A DNA stretch of 64,000 bases from UBA7672 sp044224605 (GTDB lineage Bacteria; Pseudomonadota; Alphaproteobacteria; Caulobacterales; Hyphomonadaceae): positions 77,638 to 141,637 of the forward strand of contig JBGAKC010000006.1 in NCBI GenBank assembly GCA_044224605.1, written 5' to 3'. This document shows positions 25,185 through 37,378 of the stretch, one piece after another. The notes beneath the pieces were generated by a model. The model was not told the origin of the DNA, did not search any database, and saw nothing but the letters and a program-made list of their open reading frames with translations. Within the stretch, counting starts at the first letter, position 1. The number at the start of each line of letters is the position of its first letter. A program made the translations under genes and the position numbers.

Positions 25185-25421
25185 TGGTCAAGATGCCCGT
25201 GATCGCTGCAGTTTCGGCGGTTCTAGCATGCCGGAACGGCCCGCGCCTGTGGATAAGCCTGAAGCCAAGCGCCTGATTTTTTGGCGCCGATGCACAGATA
25301 TGTGGCACCACTTCCCTCGACGCACGATCTTCAGGCGCCTGAGCTACTCGCGCCCCGGTTCATCGTGCATGAGCGAGGCAGCTCCCCGACGCCCAAAAGG
25401 CGCCTCTCACGGAACACCGCG

Positions 25422-25760
25422 ATGAAAAAAATCGAGGCGATCATCAAGCCGTTCAAACTGGACGAGGTGAAGGAAGCGCTTCACGGCGTCGGCCTGCAGG
25501 GCATGACGGTCCTGGAAGCCAAGGGCTTCGGCCGCCAGCGGGGCCACACCGAACTCTATCGCGGCGCAGAATACATCGTTGACTTCCTGCCCAAGCTGAA
25601 GATCGAGGTCGTCGTTTCGGACGCGCAGCTCGAGCCTGCGCTCAACGCGATCACCAAGTCCGCCCACACTGGCAAGATCGGTGACGGGAAGATATTCGTG
25701 TCCGAGATCACGGAAGTTATCCGCATCAGGACGGGCGAGACGGGCGATCAGGCTATCTGA
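25422..25760 (+). CDS. glnB: Nitrogen regulatory protein PII
   Basis: 112 aa, full length. Tyr51, the uridylylation site, is in RGAEYIVDFLP. GFGRQRGHTELYRG forms the T-loop base and TGKIGDGKIFV is the B-loop. It senses 2-oxoglutarate and ATP/ADP and signals through GlnD, GlnE and NtrB. The frame opens earlier, but homology starts at MKKIEAIIKPFKLDEV. It sits 64 bases upstream of glnA, the usual glnB-glnA operon. I searched the 237-base upstream gap for a sigma-54 site; TGGCAC occurs but without the matching GC box, so none is called. Confidence 0.97.
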   Translation: MKKIEAIIKPFKLDEVKEALHGVGLQGMTVLEAKGFGRQRGHTELYRGAEYIVDFLPKLKIEVVVSDAQLEPALNAITKSAHTGKIGDGKIFVSEITEVIRIRTGETGDQAI

Positions 25761-25824
25761 TCGGCTGAGTTTATTTTCAATAGGATCGGTCTCGCCGGAG
25801 ACCGGGGTGAAACGGAGGGACCAG

Positions 25825-27228
25825 GTGTCCGACGCTATCTTCAAGACCATCAAGGAAAAAGACGTGCAGTACGTCGACCTGCGCTTCACCGACATGCGCG
25901 GGAAGATGCAGCACGTGACCTTCGACCTCTCGATGGTCGACAAGAACCTCTTCATCGACGGCACGATGTTCGACGGTTCGTCGATCGCCGGATGGAAGGC
26001 CATCAACGAGTCCGACATGCTGCTGATGCCGGACCCGTCCTCGGCGCGCATCGACCCGTTCTTCCAGAACACGACGCTCGCCATCATGTGCGACATCCTC
26101 AACCCGAACGACAACACGCCGTACAACCGTGACCCGCGCACGATGGCCAAGAAGGCGGAGATGTACCTGAAGTCGGCCGGCATCGGCGACACAGCGTACT
26201 TCGGCCCGGAAGCAGAATTCTTCGTGTTCTCCGACGTGAAGTGGAACACGGACCCGAACAACACGGGCTATTCATTCGACGATCCGGAACTGCCGTTCAA
26301 CACGGGCCGCTCTTATGAAGGCGGCAACATGGGCCACCGTCCGGGTCCGAAGGGCGGCTACTTCCCGGTTCCGCCGGTCGACTCGCTGCAGGACATGCGC
26401 TCGGAAATGCTGACGCTGATGGCCGAGATGGGCCTCCAGCCTGAGAAGCACCACCACGAGGTCGCGCCGGCGCAGCACGAGCTCGGCATGAAGTTCAACA
26501 CGTTGGTCCAGATGGCCGACAACATGCAGCTCTACAAATACATCGTGCACAACGTCGCGCACTCATACGGCAAGACGGCCACGTTCATGCCGAAGCCGTA
26601 CTACAAGGACAACGGCTCGGGGATGCACGTCCACCAGTCGATCTGGAAAAACGGCAACCCGCTGTTCGCCGGCGACAAGTATGCCGACCTCTCGCAGGAA
26701 TGCCTGTGGTACATCGGCGGCATCATCAAGCACGCCAAGGCGATCAACGCCCTGTCGAACGCCACGACCAACTCGTACAAGCGTCTCGTGCCGGGCTATG
26801 AAGCCCCGGTTCTGCTGGCCTACTCCGCCCGCAACCGCTCGGCCTCGGTCCGTATTCCGTGGACCCCGTCGCCGAAGGGCAAGCGTATCGAAGTGCGCTT
26901 CCCCGACCCCGCGTCGAACCCGTACCTGACCTTCACCGCGCTGATGATGGCTGGTCTCGACGGCATCGCGAAGAAGATCGATCCGGGTCCGGCCATGGAC
27001 AAGGACCTCTACTCGCTGCCGCCGGAAGAGCTGAAGAACATCCCGACCGTCTGCGGCTCGCTCCGCCAGGCGCTCGAGAGCCTCGACGGCGACCGCGACT
27101 TCCTCAAGGCCGGCGGCGTGATGGACGATGATTTCATCGACGCCTACATCGACCTCAAGATGGAAGAAGTGCTGCGCATGGAAACCCATCCGCACCCGGT
27201 CGAATTCGACATGTACTACAAGTCGTGA
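25825..27228 (+). CDS. glnA: Glutamine synthetase type I
   Basis: 467 aa from a GTG preceded by CGGAGGGA. Signature motifs: FDGSSIAGW, the metal ligands in GPEAEFFVF, KHHHEVAPAQHELG, the ATP loop KPYYKDNGSGMHVHQS, RNRSASVRIPW. Tyr in MDKDLYSLPPEE is the adenylylation site controlled by GlnE. Makes glutamine from glutamate and ammonia. Co-transcribed with glnB. Confidence 0.98.
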   Translation: MSDAIFKTIKEKDVQYVDLRFTDMRGKMQHVTFDLSMVDKNLFIDGTMFDGSSIAGWKAINESDMLLMPDPSSARIDPFFQNTTLAIMCDILNPNDNTPYNRDPRTMAKKAEMYLKSAGIGDTAYFGPEAEFFVFSDVKWNTDPNNTGYSFDDPELPFNTGRSYEGGNMGHRPGPKGGYFPVPPVDSLQDMRSEMLTLMAEMGLQPEKHHHEVAPAQHELGMKFNTLVQMADNMQLYKYIVHNVAHSYGKTATFMPKPYYKDNGSGMHVHQSIWKNGNPLFAGDKYADLSQECLWYIGGIIKHAKAINALSNATTNSYKRLVPGYEAPVLLAYSARNRSASVRIPWTPSPKGKRIEVRFPDPASNPYLTFTALMMAGLDGIAKKIDPGPAMDKDLYSLPPEELKNIPTVCGSLRQALESLDGDRDFLKAGGVMDDDFIDAYIDLKMEEVLRMETHPHPVEFDMYYKS

Positions 27229-27268
27229 GGAGCCGTGTCGTCCCCTTAGGGGACGGCTGGGAGCTAAG

Positions 27269-27304
27269 GCGGCGCTGGAGCAATCCAGCGCCGCTCTCCG
27301 TTTG
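27269..27304 (+). terminator. Terminator of glnB-glnA
   Basis: A perfect 11-bp stem (27269-27279 with 27284-27294) with a 4-base loop, followed by TCTCCGTTTG. It starts 40 bases after the glnA stop. A smaller hairpin (GTCCCCTTAGGGGAC) lies between the stop and this stem. The T-run is weak, but the position is right. Confidence 0.65.
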
Positions 27305-27313
27305 GGTGATGAT

Positions 27314-27622
27314 CTAGAAACGTCTCGCGACGACCTCCCGTCCTACGTCGTCATACGCGGTGACGAAGTCGATATTCCAGCCGCAGGCGGTGGCAAAATT
27401 CTCGCAAACCCATAGCGCTTCCGCTTCCGACGCAACATCGAGATAGCAGGTCGGCCGCTCATCAAAATCGGCGTGCCAAGCGCAGATGCGCACTACGCCT
27501 GCCGGCGCCGCGATTTCTCCCGCCGGCGTACGATCAAAGGTCAAGCCGCGCGTCTCCAGCAGCGGGTCCTTGACCCAGCCGATCCAGCGGCTCCGGTAGC
27601 TTTCCGGCAATGGAAACGTCAC
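27314..27622 (-). CDS. Hypothetical protein downstream of phospholipase C
   Basis: 102 aa, soluble, no signal peptide; Trp-rich for its length (WIGWVKDP, ICAWHADF, ALWVCENF, CGWNIDF). I do not recognise the family. Its ATG overlaps the stop of the phospholipase gene by four bases, and codon use matches the neighbours, which supports a real gene. Confidence 0.6.
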   Translation of the reverse strand: MTFPLPESYRSRWIGWVKDPLLETRGLTFDRTPAGEIAAPAGVVRICAWHADFDERPTCYLDVASEAEALWVCENFATACGWNIDFVTAYDDVGREVVARRF

Positions 27623-29703
27623 GCGCGCCAGTTCATCACGGCAGCACCGCCCATAGCCGGATCGCTCATCGTCGGCTTGCCGGCGTCAAGGCGGCCGGCG
27701 TAGCGGCGGGAATAGCCCGGTATGGCGGCGCACCTGACGGTGAAGTCGTACCAGCCGCCCGTCGCTTCGAGATCCCACATGTGTTCGATGCGCTTCATGG
27801 CCGGGAGTTTTGACGACCATGCCATGACCTTGTCGGCGTAGGCGCTGGGCGTGACTGTTATCTGGCGCTCGACACTCTCGCCGCTGACCATGGCGAGTTT
27901 CAGTTTTTGGCCGACGGCAATGAGGCTGACGGAAGGGTCGGGACGCTGGCCTGCGCCTGTGAAGCGGCGATGGAAGCCGTTCGGACCGAGCACGAAGATG
28001 TCATACGGGCCCGCTGGCCAGTCAGCATCGAGACGCTGGCCGGGCGTCACCGTGAATCGCTGCGGCCCCGCATCAAGACGCAGGCAATCGTAGACATGCA
28101 CGACGGCGCCAAGCGAGCCCTCGTTGGATACGCCGATGCGTGTCTTCGCGCCTGTGTCGACGCTTGCGGTAAGCCGGTATTCGAGCGATCGCGAGCGCCG
28201 GACGCCGGCGGCTTGCTTGGGCGCGACAGGCTGGGACGGCGTCGGCGGCTTGGTGCGTCCGGGCAGCGCCGCGGCGCGGCTAGCGACTTCTGAGGTAGCG
28301 GGCAGCTTCGCGACGACGTCGTTCGGTGTCTTGAAGTCGAAGCAGCTGGTGAGGTCGCCGAACACGGCCCTGCGCCAGGCCGAGATGTTCGGCTCGATCA
28401 CGCCGAAGCGCGCCTCGCAGAAGCGGATCACCGACGTGTGGTCGAAAACCTCCGAGTTCACCCATCCGCCGCGTGCGAAAGGTGAGACGACAAAGAGGGG
28501 CACGCGCGGGCCCGCGCCATAGGGCCTGCCCATCAGGTCGTCCCGTTCGGCCGTCTTTTCGCTGGGGTTAGTGGTGAGGTGATGCTCACCCGCGAGATCG
28601 ACGCTGGAGCCGCCCAGCAATTTGCCGTCGGCCGTACGCGAAGGCGGCGCGGGCGGCGGGACGTGGTCGAAAAAGCCGTCGTTTTCGTCGTAGTTCACGA
28701 GCAGAACCGTGCGCGCCCAGACGTCCGGATTCGACGTCAGGGCATCCAGCACGCGGGCGATGTAGTCGGCGCCTTGTGCGGGGCTCGACGGGCCGGGATG
28801 TTCGGAGTCCTTTGAAGGCGCGATCACCCACGAGATCGACGGCATCTTGTCCGCCATGACGTCGGCGCGCAGGACATCGAGATGCTGGGTCGAATGGCCC
28901 TTCGCGGCGAGCGCAGGATTGCTGCCGGGCGCGTTGGCAATGCTGTCGCGGAAGGACTTGAAGCCAACGAGCGGGTTGTCGCCAAAATTGTCGGCCATGT
29001 CTTCGTAGATCTTCCAGCTGACACCGGCCGCTTCGAGACGCTCAGGATAGGTCGTCCAAGTGTAGGGCTCTTTCGCCTGCGGCGCCTTCTCGGGCAGCGT
29101 GTCGTGCGAGTTGGAGATTGACGGGCCGCCGGCCTTGCCCTCGCCGTCGTTCGTGCCGGTCCAGTGGAACAGGCGGTTCGTGTTGGTGCCGCCCTGGAAG
29201 GAGCAGTAATAGGCGTCGCAAAGCGTGAAAGCGTCGGCGAGCGCCCACTGGAACGGGATGTCGGATTCCACATAATAGCCCATCGCATGGGGCTGCTTGT
29301 GATCTGGCCAGTTGCTCATGCGGCCTTCGTTCCACGCATACTGCGCATCGGCCCAATTGTGCGGCGTGCCTTCGACACGCATGTGGGCGAAGGTTTGCGT
29401 CGTGTTGAGCGGGAATGGCGCGATCTCGGCGGGCTGCCCCTTCGTGTACGCTTGCCGCCAGACAGTGCGCCCACCAGGCAGCGGGATCGGGAAGCGATCG
29501 CCGAAACCACGTACGCCGTTCATCGTGCCGAAGTAGTGATCGAAGGAGCGATTCTCCTGCATCAGGATAACGATGTGATCGACATCCTTGATCGTGCCGG
29601 TCTTCACCCTGGCGTCGATGGCCCACGCCTTTTCGATGACAGCAGGAAGAGCCAGCGAAGCGGCTCCGAGGGCTAGCAGGCGACGGCGATCGATGTTTGT
29701 CAT
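27619..29703 (-). CDS. Phosphocholine-specific phospholipase C, Tat-exported
   Basis: 694 aa. The N-terminus is a Tat signal (IDRRRLLALGAASLALPAVI, ending near AWA). The phosphoesterase domain follows: HIVILMQENRSFDHYFGTMNGVRGFGDR near residue 43, and later VNYDENDGFFDHVPPP and LFVVSPFARGGWVNSEVFDHTSVIRF. Two beta-sandwich repeats of the DUF756 type fill the last 200 residues. It cleaves phosphatidylcholine or sphingomyelin outside the cytoplasm, probably to scavenge phosphate or choline. No PHO box was identified in the 90-base gap upstream. Confidence 0.92.
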   Translation of the reverse strand: MTNIDRRRLLALGAASLALPAVIEKAWAIDARVKTGTIKDVDHIVILMQENRSFDHYFGTMNGVRGFGDRFPIPLPGGRTVWRQAYTKGQPAEIAPFPLNTTQTFAHMRVEGTPHNWADAQYAWNEGRMSNWPDHKQPHAMGYYVESDIPFQWALADAFTLCDAYYCSFQGGTNTNRLFHWTGTNDGEGKAGGPSISNSHDTLPEKAPQAKEPYTWTTYPERLEAAGVSWKIYEDMADNFGDNPLVGFKSFRDSIANAPGSNPALAAKGHSTQHLDVLRADVMADKMPSISWVIAPSKDSEHPGPSSPAQGADYIARVLDALTSNPDVWARTVLLVNYDENDGFFDHVPPPAPPSRTADGKLLGGSSVDLAGEHHLTTNPSEKTAERDDLMGRPYGAGPRVPLFVVSPFARGGWVNSEVFDHTSVIRFCEARFGVIEPNISAWRRAVFGDLTSCFDFKTPNDVVAKLPATSEVASRAAALPGRTKPPTPSQPVAPKQAAGVRRSRSLEYRLTASVDTGAKTRIGVSNEGSLGAVVHVYDCLRLDAGPQRFTVTPGQRLDADWPAGPYDIFVLGPNGFHRRFTGAGQRPDPSVSLIAVGQKLKLAMVSGESVERQITVTPSAYADKVMAWSSKLPAMKRIEHMWDLEATGGWYDFTVRCAAIPGYSRRYAGRLDAGKPTMSDPAMGGAAVMNWRA

Positions 29704-29793
29704 GGCGACAGGCTAGCGCGTTCGCGTGACATGGTCATGTCCATACGGTCTGAAGGCGCTTTCCGTTTGGGAATGGGCCGTTAGGGTCGCCAG

Positions 29794-31281
29794 ATGCGAG
29801 TCTTGCTGTCTGCCCTTGTTGTGTTTGCACTTTCCGCCTGCACGTCGCTGTCGGAGCGCGCGGCCGGCATGCTGGCCGCACCCGGACTGGAGGGCGCCCG
29901 CTTTGGCCTTGTCGTGATGACGATGAATGGCCGCGAACTCGTTTCCATCAATCCGGACCAGCGATTCCTGCCGGCGTCGAACACGAAGGTATTTACTGTA
30001 GCGGCGGCATTCCACCGGCTGGGTGATCTCACCCTGCCCGATCCGCGCTTCGGCACATCCGTACGGCTTGTTCCGCGCGGCGATAGCGAGGCGCCCGATG
30101 TGGTTCTCGTCGGCGCTGGAGACGCGATGTTGCTGGATGCGCCGGACTGTGAACGCGACTGCCTGTCGGCTCTGGCCGACGCGGTGGTCACGAACAAGAT
30201 CACCCGCGTCAACGACATCATCGCGGATGATCGCCTCTTCCCGAACCAGCCATGGGGACAGGGATGGAGCTGGGACGATCTCGTCACGCGATCGGGCGCG
30301 GCGATCTCTGCGCTGACGATCAACAGCAACGAGGTCCGCCTCATCATCAAACCGGGCGAGAACGCGGGCGACCCTGCTGACGTGCAGTGGCGCGAGATGG
30401 ACGTGCTTGGCGGCCAGTATTTCTTCGCCCTGCAAAACGAGATCATGACCGTCTCGCCGGGCGATGGCGTCGAGGATATCTATTTCATGGAACGGCTTCC
30501 CGACACCAACACGTTGAGCCTCTATGGCCACATCGTGCAGGGCGGAATCACGCGCAACCTGCCTGTTGCAGTCGCCAGTCCGGCAGACGCAGCGGCGCGG
30601 CGCTTCCAGCACCTGCTCGAGCAGCGCGGCGTGAAGATGGATGGAACGACGGTCGTCGAACACCGGCCGGTTGGAGCCAATGATCATCCAGACCTGCGCA
30701 AGCGTACCATTCCGCCCTCGATCGAACAGAAGGGCGTCGAAATCGGACGGTTGCTTCCTCCACCACTGATCGAGGATGCGACCTTCTTGATGAAGCAGAG
30801 CCAGAATCTGCATGCTGAACTGCTCTTGCGCAGGCTGGGCCTGCTCCAGGGCGCTGGCTCAGCGGAAGATGGTCTCGCGATCGTGGGCGCCATGCTGACG
30901 GAAACGGGCGCGCCGCGTTGGGCGTGGGATTTCTCGGATGGGTCCGGAATGTCGGTCTACAACCGCGTCACGCCGCGCTTGGTCGCGAACTTCCTCCGCT
31001 GGACATCGCAACGTCCGTGGGCGCAGGCCTTTCGCGACACCTTCCCTGTCGGTGGCGTCGACGGGACGTTAAGAAGACGTTTTACCGGAACCTCCCTCGA
31101 GGGACGCATTTTCGCGAAGACCGGAACACTAGCGGGAACCAACGCCCTCTCCGGCTTCATGCTGACGAAGAGCGGCCAGACGTTGATCTTCTCCGCCTAC
31201 GCCAATGACCGGCCGTCCTCGGCCGAGAGCGCGATTGCGGCGCTCGACGCCACACTCGTTGAAATTGCGGAAACGAACTGA
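29794..31281 (+). CDS. dacB: D-alanyl-D-alanine carboxypeptidase/endopeptidase, PBP4 family lipoprotein
   Basis: 495 aa. A lipobox (FALSAC, Cys near residue 16) predicts a lipoprotein. Penicillin-binding motifs: SxxK in PASNTKVFT (around residue 62), SxN-type in DGSGMSVYN and KTG in FAKTGTLAG near the C-terminus, with the long insertion between the first two that marks PBP4/DacB. It trims or cuts peptidoglycan cross-links in the periplasm. Followed 57 bases later by another envelope lipoprotein gene on the same strand. Confidence 0.93.
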   Translation: MRVLLSALVVFALSACTSLSERAAGMLAAPGLEGARFGLVVMTMNGRELVSINPDQRFLPASNTKVFTVAAAFHRLGDLTLPDPRFGTSVRLVPRGDSEAPDVVLVGAGDAMLLDAPDCERDCLSALADAVVTNKITRVNDIIADDRLFPNQPWGQGWSWDDLVTRSGAAISALTINSNEVRLIIKPGENAGDPADVQWREMDVLGGQYFFALQNEIMTVSPGDGVEDIYFMERLPDTNTLSLYGHIVQGGITRNLPVAVASPADAAARRFQHLLEQRGVKMDGTTVVEHRPVGANDHPDLRKRTIPPSIEQKGVEIGRLLPPPLIEDATFLMKQSQNLHAELLLRRLGLLQGAGSAEDGLAIVGAMLTETGAPRWAWDFSDGSGMSVYNRVTPRLVANFLRWTSQRPWAQAFRDTFPVGGVDGTLRRRFTGTSLEGRIFAKTGTLAGTNALSGFMLTKSGQTLIFSAYANDRPSSAESAIAALDATLVEIAETN

Positions 31282-31338
31282 ATATAGTTACTGCAAGAGC
31301 TTGGAGCGACCTTAACCACGATCGGTTATACGGCGCTC

Positions 31339-31962
31339 ATGGGCCGCAACCTCGCCGCCATATCCTTCGTCGCAGCGCTCCTCGCGAGCGCTTGCGCCAG
31401 CGCGCCTCAGCCGTCGAACGCCGAGATCGCGGATGCGTGCCTGCTGCTCCAGCAGAACAAGCCTTGGCGTGACACGCTGCGCGAAGTCGCCCGCCAGTGG
31501 GGGGCGCCGATGGGCTACACGCTCGCGGTGGTGAAGCAGGAAAGCAGCTTCGACAGCCGGGCCCTCGCTCCGCGCGGCGAGCGCCAGTGGTTTGGTCTCG
31601 TCGAAGGCAAGCGCGTCTCGTCCGCCGCCGGTTACAGCCAGGCGCTGGATGGGACGTGGGAGATGTACAAGAAGGCCACCGGCAGGTGGGGCGCGAACCG
31701 CAACAACTTCCAGGACTCGTCCGACTTCATCGGCTGGTACTACAACACCAACGGCCAGCGCGTCGGCATCGGCCAGTACGACTATCGCGCGCACTATCTC
31801 GTCTATCACGAGGGCGCGACGGGCTATCTGAATGGCTCGTGGAAAAGCAAGGGCTGGCTGGTTGGCGTCGCCGACAAGGTCGCCAGCCAAGCGGCGCGCT
31901 ATGAATACCAGATCAGCAACTGCTCGGCCCTGAAGCCGCAGAAATTCCTCGGCATCTTCTAG
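31339..31962 (+). CDS. Lipoprotein with lytic transglycosylase (SLT-like) fold
   Basis: 207 aa. Lipobox LLASAC near residue 19. VKQESSFDSRALAP carries the Glu expected for an SLT-type transglycosylase, followed by AAGYSQALDGTWEMYKKATG, which matches the G-x-x-Q and T-W motifs of that fold. It probably cuts glycan strands at the outer membrane. It follows dacB, so the pair may remodel the wall together. A small dyad (TAACC, 6 bases, GGTTA) at 31314-31329 lies just upstream. Its stop shares CTAG with the convergent gene. Confidence 0.8.
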   Translation: MGRNLAAISFVAALLASACASAPQPSNAEIADACLLLQQNKPWRDTLREVARQWGAPMGYTLAVVKQESSFDSRALAPRGERQWFGLVEGKRVSSAAGYSQALDGTWEMYKKATGRWGANRNNFQDSSDFIGWYYNTNGQRVGIGQYDYRAHYLVYHEGATGYLNGSWKSKGWLVGVADKVASQAARYEYQISNCSALKPQKFLGIF

Positions 31963-32288
31963 GTCGGCGGATTGTCGCGCTTCTTCCGTTCGGGATGGGC
32001 CATGAGCCATCCCAGCAGCGCCGAGAACACGATCGCCAGAGCGACCAGCTCCGCGATCATCGGAACGTCCGTGATGCCCGGCCAGATCAGCCAGAGCAGC
32101 ACGCCGCCGACGATGAAATTGCCCGCGCCCCAGAACACGTTGCGCACCGCTCCGTCGAGCGTGCCCGCTCCGCCCGAGAACGGCGTTGGAAACCTCTTGC
32201 CCGAGACGCCGTGCACATAGTGCGGCACGCCGTTGACCAGGAACGCCATCGCTGGGATCGCCACGAGATAATACCACCACGGGTTCAT
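31959..32288 (-). CDS. Small conserved-type inner-membrane protein
   Basis: 109 aa with three hydrophobic segments: near residues 5-20 (WYYLVAIPAMAFLVNG), 52-70 (FWGAGNFIVGGVLLWLIW) and 77-96. A polar stretch HYVHGVSGKRFPTPFSG links the first two and looks conserved-type. Family and function unknown. Convergent with the SLT lipoprotein gene with a 4-base overlap. Confidence 0.65.
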   Translation of the reverse strand: MNPWWYYLVAIPAMAFLVNGVPHYVHGVSGKRFPTPFSGGAGTLDGAVRNVFWGAGNFIVGGVLLWLIWPGITDVPMIAELVALAIVFSALLGWLMAHPERKKRDNPPT

Positions 32289-32534
32289 TGGGCCCTCTCC
32301 GCCGGCGCACCGCGCGAGGCCCGAAACTGCGCTCTGCGCCTCAACCAGACAATATGCCTCAACCGGTGCGCATCCGCGCCCTGTTGCTGTGGATCACGCA
32401 CTGCGCGAAGCGTTTTGAGGCTGCAACAGAGGCGGATTACAAGGGTTTCTTAATAGCCGGAATTGTCCACTTGGCGGGCTTCAGGCTAGTTCCGAAGCTC
32501 AGATTCCGGCATTGATTCGGACTTCAGGAAAACG

Positions 32535-34516
<1,982 letters not shown>

Positions 34517-34520
<4 letters not shown>

Positions 34521-36277
34521 CGCACCGGTATCAGCGGCAGATTGATGGCGGACGGTGTCCCGCCGCCCGCCAGGATCGTGACCGGCGGCGGCTGGTCGCG
34601 CCGCTGAGGATCTGCGAACGTCAGCGTGACGCGCAGACTGTGCCCTGCCTTGAAGATGTAGGACATTGGCAGGAGATCAAATTTCAGTTCGACAGGCTGC
34701 CCGGCCGGAACCGGCTTTGCATCGGCCTGAAGGTGCGTCTGCCACGGCAGGTTGAGATAGTTGTAGGGCGGTGTCGCCGGCTGGCGATGCGAGGCCCGCA
34801 GTCGACCGATCATCTGATAGGATCGCGCGCTACCGTCAGGCGCGATATCCTCAAGCCGCGCCGTGACGTCGGCATCGCCTGCATCCGTCCTGAGCCACAG
34901 GGTCATGACAGGATGGCCGGTGACTTCCATGTCCTCGGCGAGCGCTGCGGTCTCATAGAAGGCGCCGCCAGGCGCGGCCTCGATCGCCGTCGTCTGCGCG
35001 GCAGGCGGCGGGCTCATCGGCGTAGAGCGTTCGGATTGCGCGCTTGCCGGCGCCGACGCGAGGCCATCTGGCGTCAGGAAGAAGTTGGTGCGCCGCTCGG
35101 TCTTCAGCGGCCATGTCTCGCTGGTCCGCCACTGCGTTTCCTTCGGTGCGTTGTAGGTGAAGTAAGTCACGGCCGGCTCGTCCATGACGCCGTTCTTCTT
35201 CCCCTTCAGCCAGTAATCGAAGAAGCGCAGCTCCTCGGTGACCAGATCGAAGCCTGTCTCATCTTTCACGGCGGTCCATGCGCAGTGCGTCGCCGGGCCG
35301 ACGAGCAGCTTGGTGTTCTTCGCCGGCATGTTGTTGAACGTGAAGAACGGGCCGTGGCGCGTGCCGGCTTCATCCCAGTTGGCGACAGACAGCACGCCGA
35401 TGTCTGTCTTCTTCAGATCGGCGAGATACGTATGCGGGCTCGACTTCTGCCACCAGACCAGCCCCGTAGCGGGAGATATCGAATCCTTGAATGGCGCAAC
35501 GCCAACGCTTTCGATGTTGTCACGGTGACTGGCAACCGCCGCCGCGAGAGCAGCTGCGCCCTCGGCTCCATCGACAGTCGCCGCGACCTTGTCGCGCGCA
35601 GCAATCGCGGAAGCGTCGCCGGATTGACCGGGCGGCGCGATGCGGCCGGGGCCGGAGACGCCGCCCAACGTCGTGAACGAATACGCGTCGAATTCCGCGC
35701 TCATCGGGATTACGGCTTTCAGCGACGGCGGCCGCGTCGTCAACGCCTGCATCTGGCTGCCGCCCGTGGCCGAACAGCCCCACATGCCGATGCGGCCATT
35801 CGACCAGGGCTGTTTCGCGAACCATTCGGTGATGTCATAGGCGTCGAACTTCGCGGCATCGACCCATTCGCCGCGATTGTAGCCGATGTTCTTGCCGTAG
35901 CTCGCATAAACGCCGCGGAAATCGACCACGGCAACGTTATAGCCATAAGGCGCCAGCTTCAGCGCGAACCCCGGATAGGTTTCCGCCGCCTCCCCGCCGC
36001 GATATGTCCGCCGGTTATAGGGCGAGTGCATCCAGACAACCGGCAGCTTTTCACCTGCAACGGCGCCGCCCTTTGTTGGCCGGTAGAGATCGACGGCTAG
36101 CTTCGTTCCATCGCGAACCGGAACGTAGAACGACGTGCGTACGTAGCCGTCATACGCCTGTTCGGACCAGCCCGCGTATTCGCTGGGCCGCGAAATCCTG
36201 TCTCTTCCGTTGGAGGCGTCCGACGCACAGGACGCAACCGCGAGCGCGCCGAGAACGGCCAGACCGGCAATACGCAT
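34517..36277 (-). CDS. CocE/NonD-family hydrolase, lipoprotein (X-Pro dipeptidyl-peptidase fold)
   Basis: 586 aa from ATG at 36277 (GGGAGA upstream). MRIAGLAVLGALAVASC is a lipoprotein signal with Cys17. The alpha/beta hydrolase core shows PVVWMHSPYNRR, VDFRGVYASYG and the nucleophile Ser in GMWGCSATGGSQ; LVGPATHCAW carries the likely catalytic His. The C-terminal 200 residues are the jelly-roll domain of this family (VTGHPVMTLWLRTDAGDAD). It acts on acyl-peptide or ester bonds in the envelope; the substrate is unknown. Confidence 0.87.
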
Positions 36278-36468
36278 GGATGTCTCCCCGGGACGGCGGC
36301 TCTGCGACGGCTCGCGCGCGTAATCATTCATCGCGACTTCCGCAAAGGCAAGACAAACCGTCAACTCTGACCGCTATTTCCGCTCCAAGGCGGAGACCGA
36401 TCTTTCCTGTTGGCCTCCCCGGCGAAACATGCACAACCAGCGGAAACGAACGTCAGGATCAGGATCTC

Positions 36469-36933
36469 ATGGCCGGCGACGCGCCCGAAGGAATGTCCGA
36501 AATCACCAGCGATTGGCCAAGCGAGATGGTCTCGCTCATGGTCGCCCACGCGCCTTACTCCGCCGCGCTTGGCATGCGCTATCTCTCGTCCTCTCCCGGA
36601 CGCGGCTCAATTCTTCTGCCATGGCGCATCGACCTCGTTGGCATAGACGGAACCGACATATTGGCGCCCGGGGCCGTCACCGCCCTCATCGACCACACCT
36701 GCGGTCTCGCAATCATGGCCGGACTCGGCATGATGGCCGGTCCGGCGACGCTGGACTTGCGGATCGATCACATGCGGCCGGCCGCGCCCCGCGCCGACAT
36801 CACGTGCTCGGCCCACTGCTACAAGGCGACACGCACAATCGCCTTCCTGCGTGCCGAAGCATGGGATATCTCACACGATGATCCCATTGCGACCGCGCAG
36901 GCTGCGTTCACGCTCACCCGGCGCACGGTGTAG
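36469..36933 (+). CDS. PaaI-type hot-dog thioesterase family protein, copy 1
   Basis: 154 aa. The core ALGMRYLSSSPGRGSILLPW, then GAVTALIDHTCGLAIM and TLDLRIDHMRPAAPRADI matches single-domain hot-dog thioesterases. The frame opens far upstream inside the divergent gene; ATG at 36469 (AGGA upstream) or the Met eight codons later are the plausible starts. A second, distinct hot-dog gene begins 5 bases after its stop, suggesting the two proteins may form a heteromer. Confidence 0.82.
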   Translation: MAGDAPEGMSEITSDWPSEMVSLMVAHAPYSAALGMRYLSSSPGRGSILLPWRIDLVGIDGTDILAPGAVTALIDHTCGLAIMAGLGMMAGPATLDLRIDHMRPAAPRADITCSAHCYKATRTIAFLRAEAWDISHDDPIATAQAAFTLTRRTV

Positions 36934-36938
36934 TCATC

Positions 36939-37343
36939 ATGGTCAACGCCCACGAAATCATTTCCGGCTCCCCCTTCGGCCGCTACATGGGAATTCAGAC
37001 GCAAGTCGACGAACGCGGCGTACTGGCTATCCTGCCCGCACGCGACAGCCTGATCGGCAACACTATGCTGCCCGCCCTGCACGGTGGAGCTATCGCGGCC
37101 TTCCTCGAGATCAGCTGCCTGCTGCAACTCGCGCACGAGACTGGCACCACCGCCCCCGCGCGCACCATCGACTTCAGTGTTGAATATCTGCGTCCGGGCC
37201 GACCAGAGACCACTTACGCCAGAGCGAAGATCCGCCGCATCGGCCGTCGCGTCGCGACTGTCCATGCCGAAGCCTGGCAGCGCGACGAGTACATGCCCGT
37301 CTGCCTCGTCCAGTGCCACTTCCGGCTACCGGGCGGAGGCTGA
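36939..37343 (+). CDS. PaaI-type hot-dog thioesterase family protein, copy 2
   Basis: 134 aa. FGRYMGIQTQVDERGVLAILPAR, LHGGAIAAFLEISCLLQL and TIDFSVEYLRPGRPETTYARAKI follow the standard PaaI order; HGG fits the catalytic helix region. It is likely a cytosolic acyl-CoA thioesterase. It lies between hot-dog copy 1 and an epoxide-hydrolase-like gene, all on one strand and closely spaced. Confidence 0.85.
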   Translation: MVNAHEIISGSPFGRYMGIQTQVDERGVLAILPARDSLIGNTMLPALHGGAIAAFLEISCLLQLAHETGTTAPARTIDFSVEYLRPGRPETTYARAKIRRIGRRVATVHAEAWQRDEYMPVCLVQCHFRLPGGG

Positions 37344-37378
37344 ACGCAGACCTAAACAAACAGCATCGGAACAGATCC

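Noticed and set aside
25185..25421. Sigma-54 promoter for glnB
   Set aside because: TGGCAC is present near 25300, but the GC element at the required spacing is missing.
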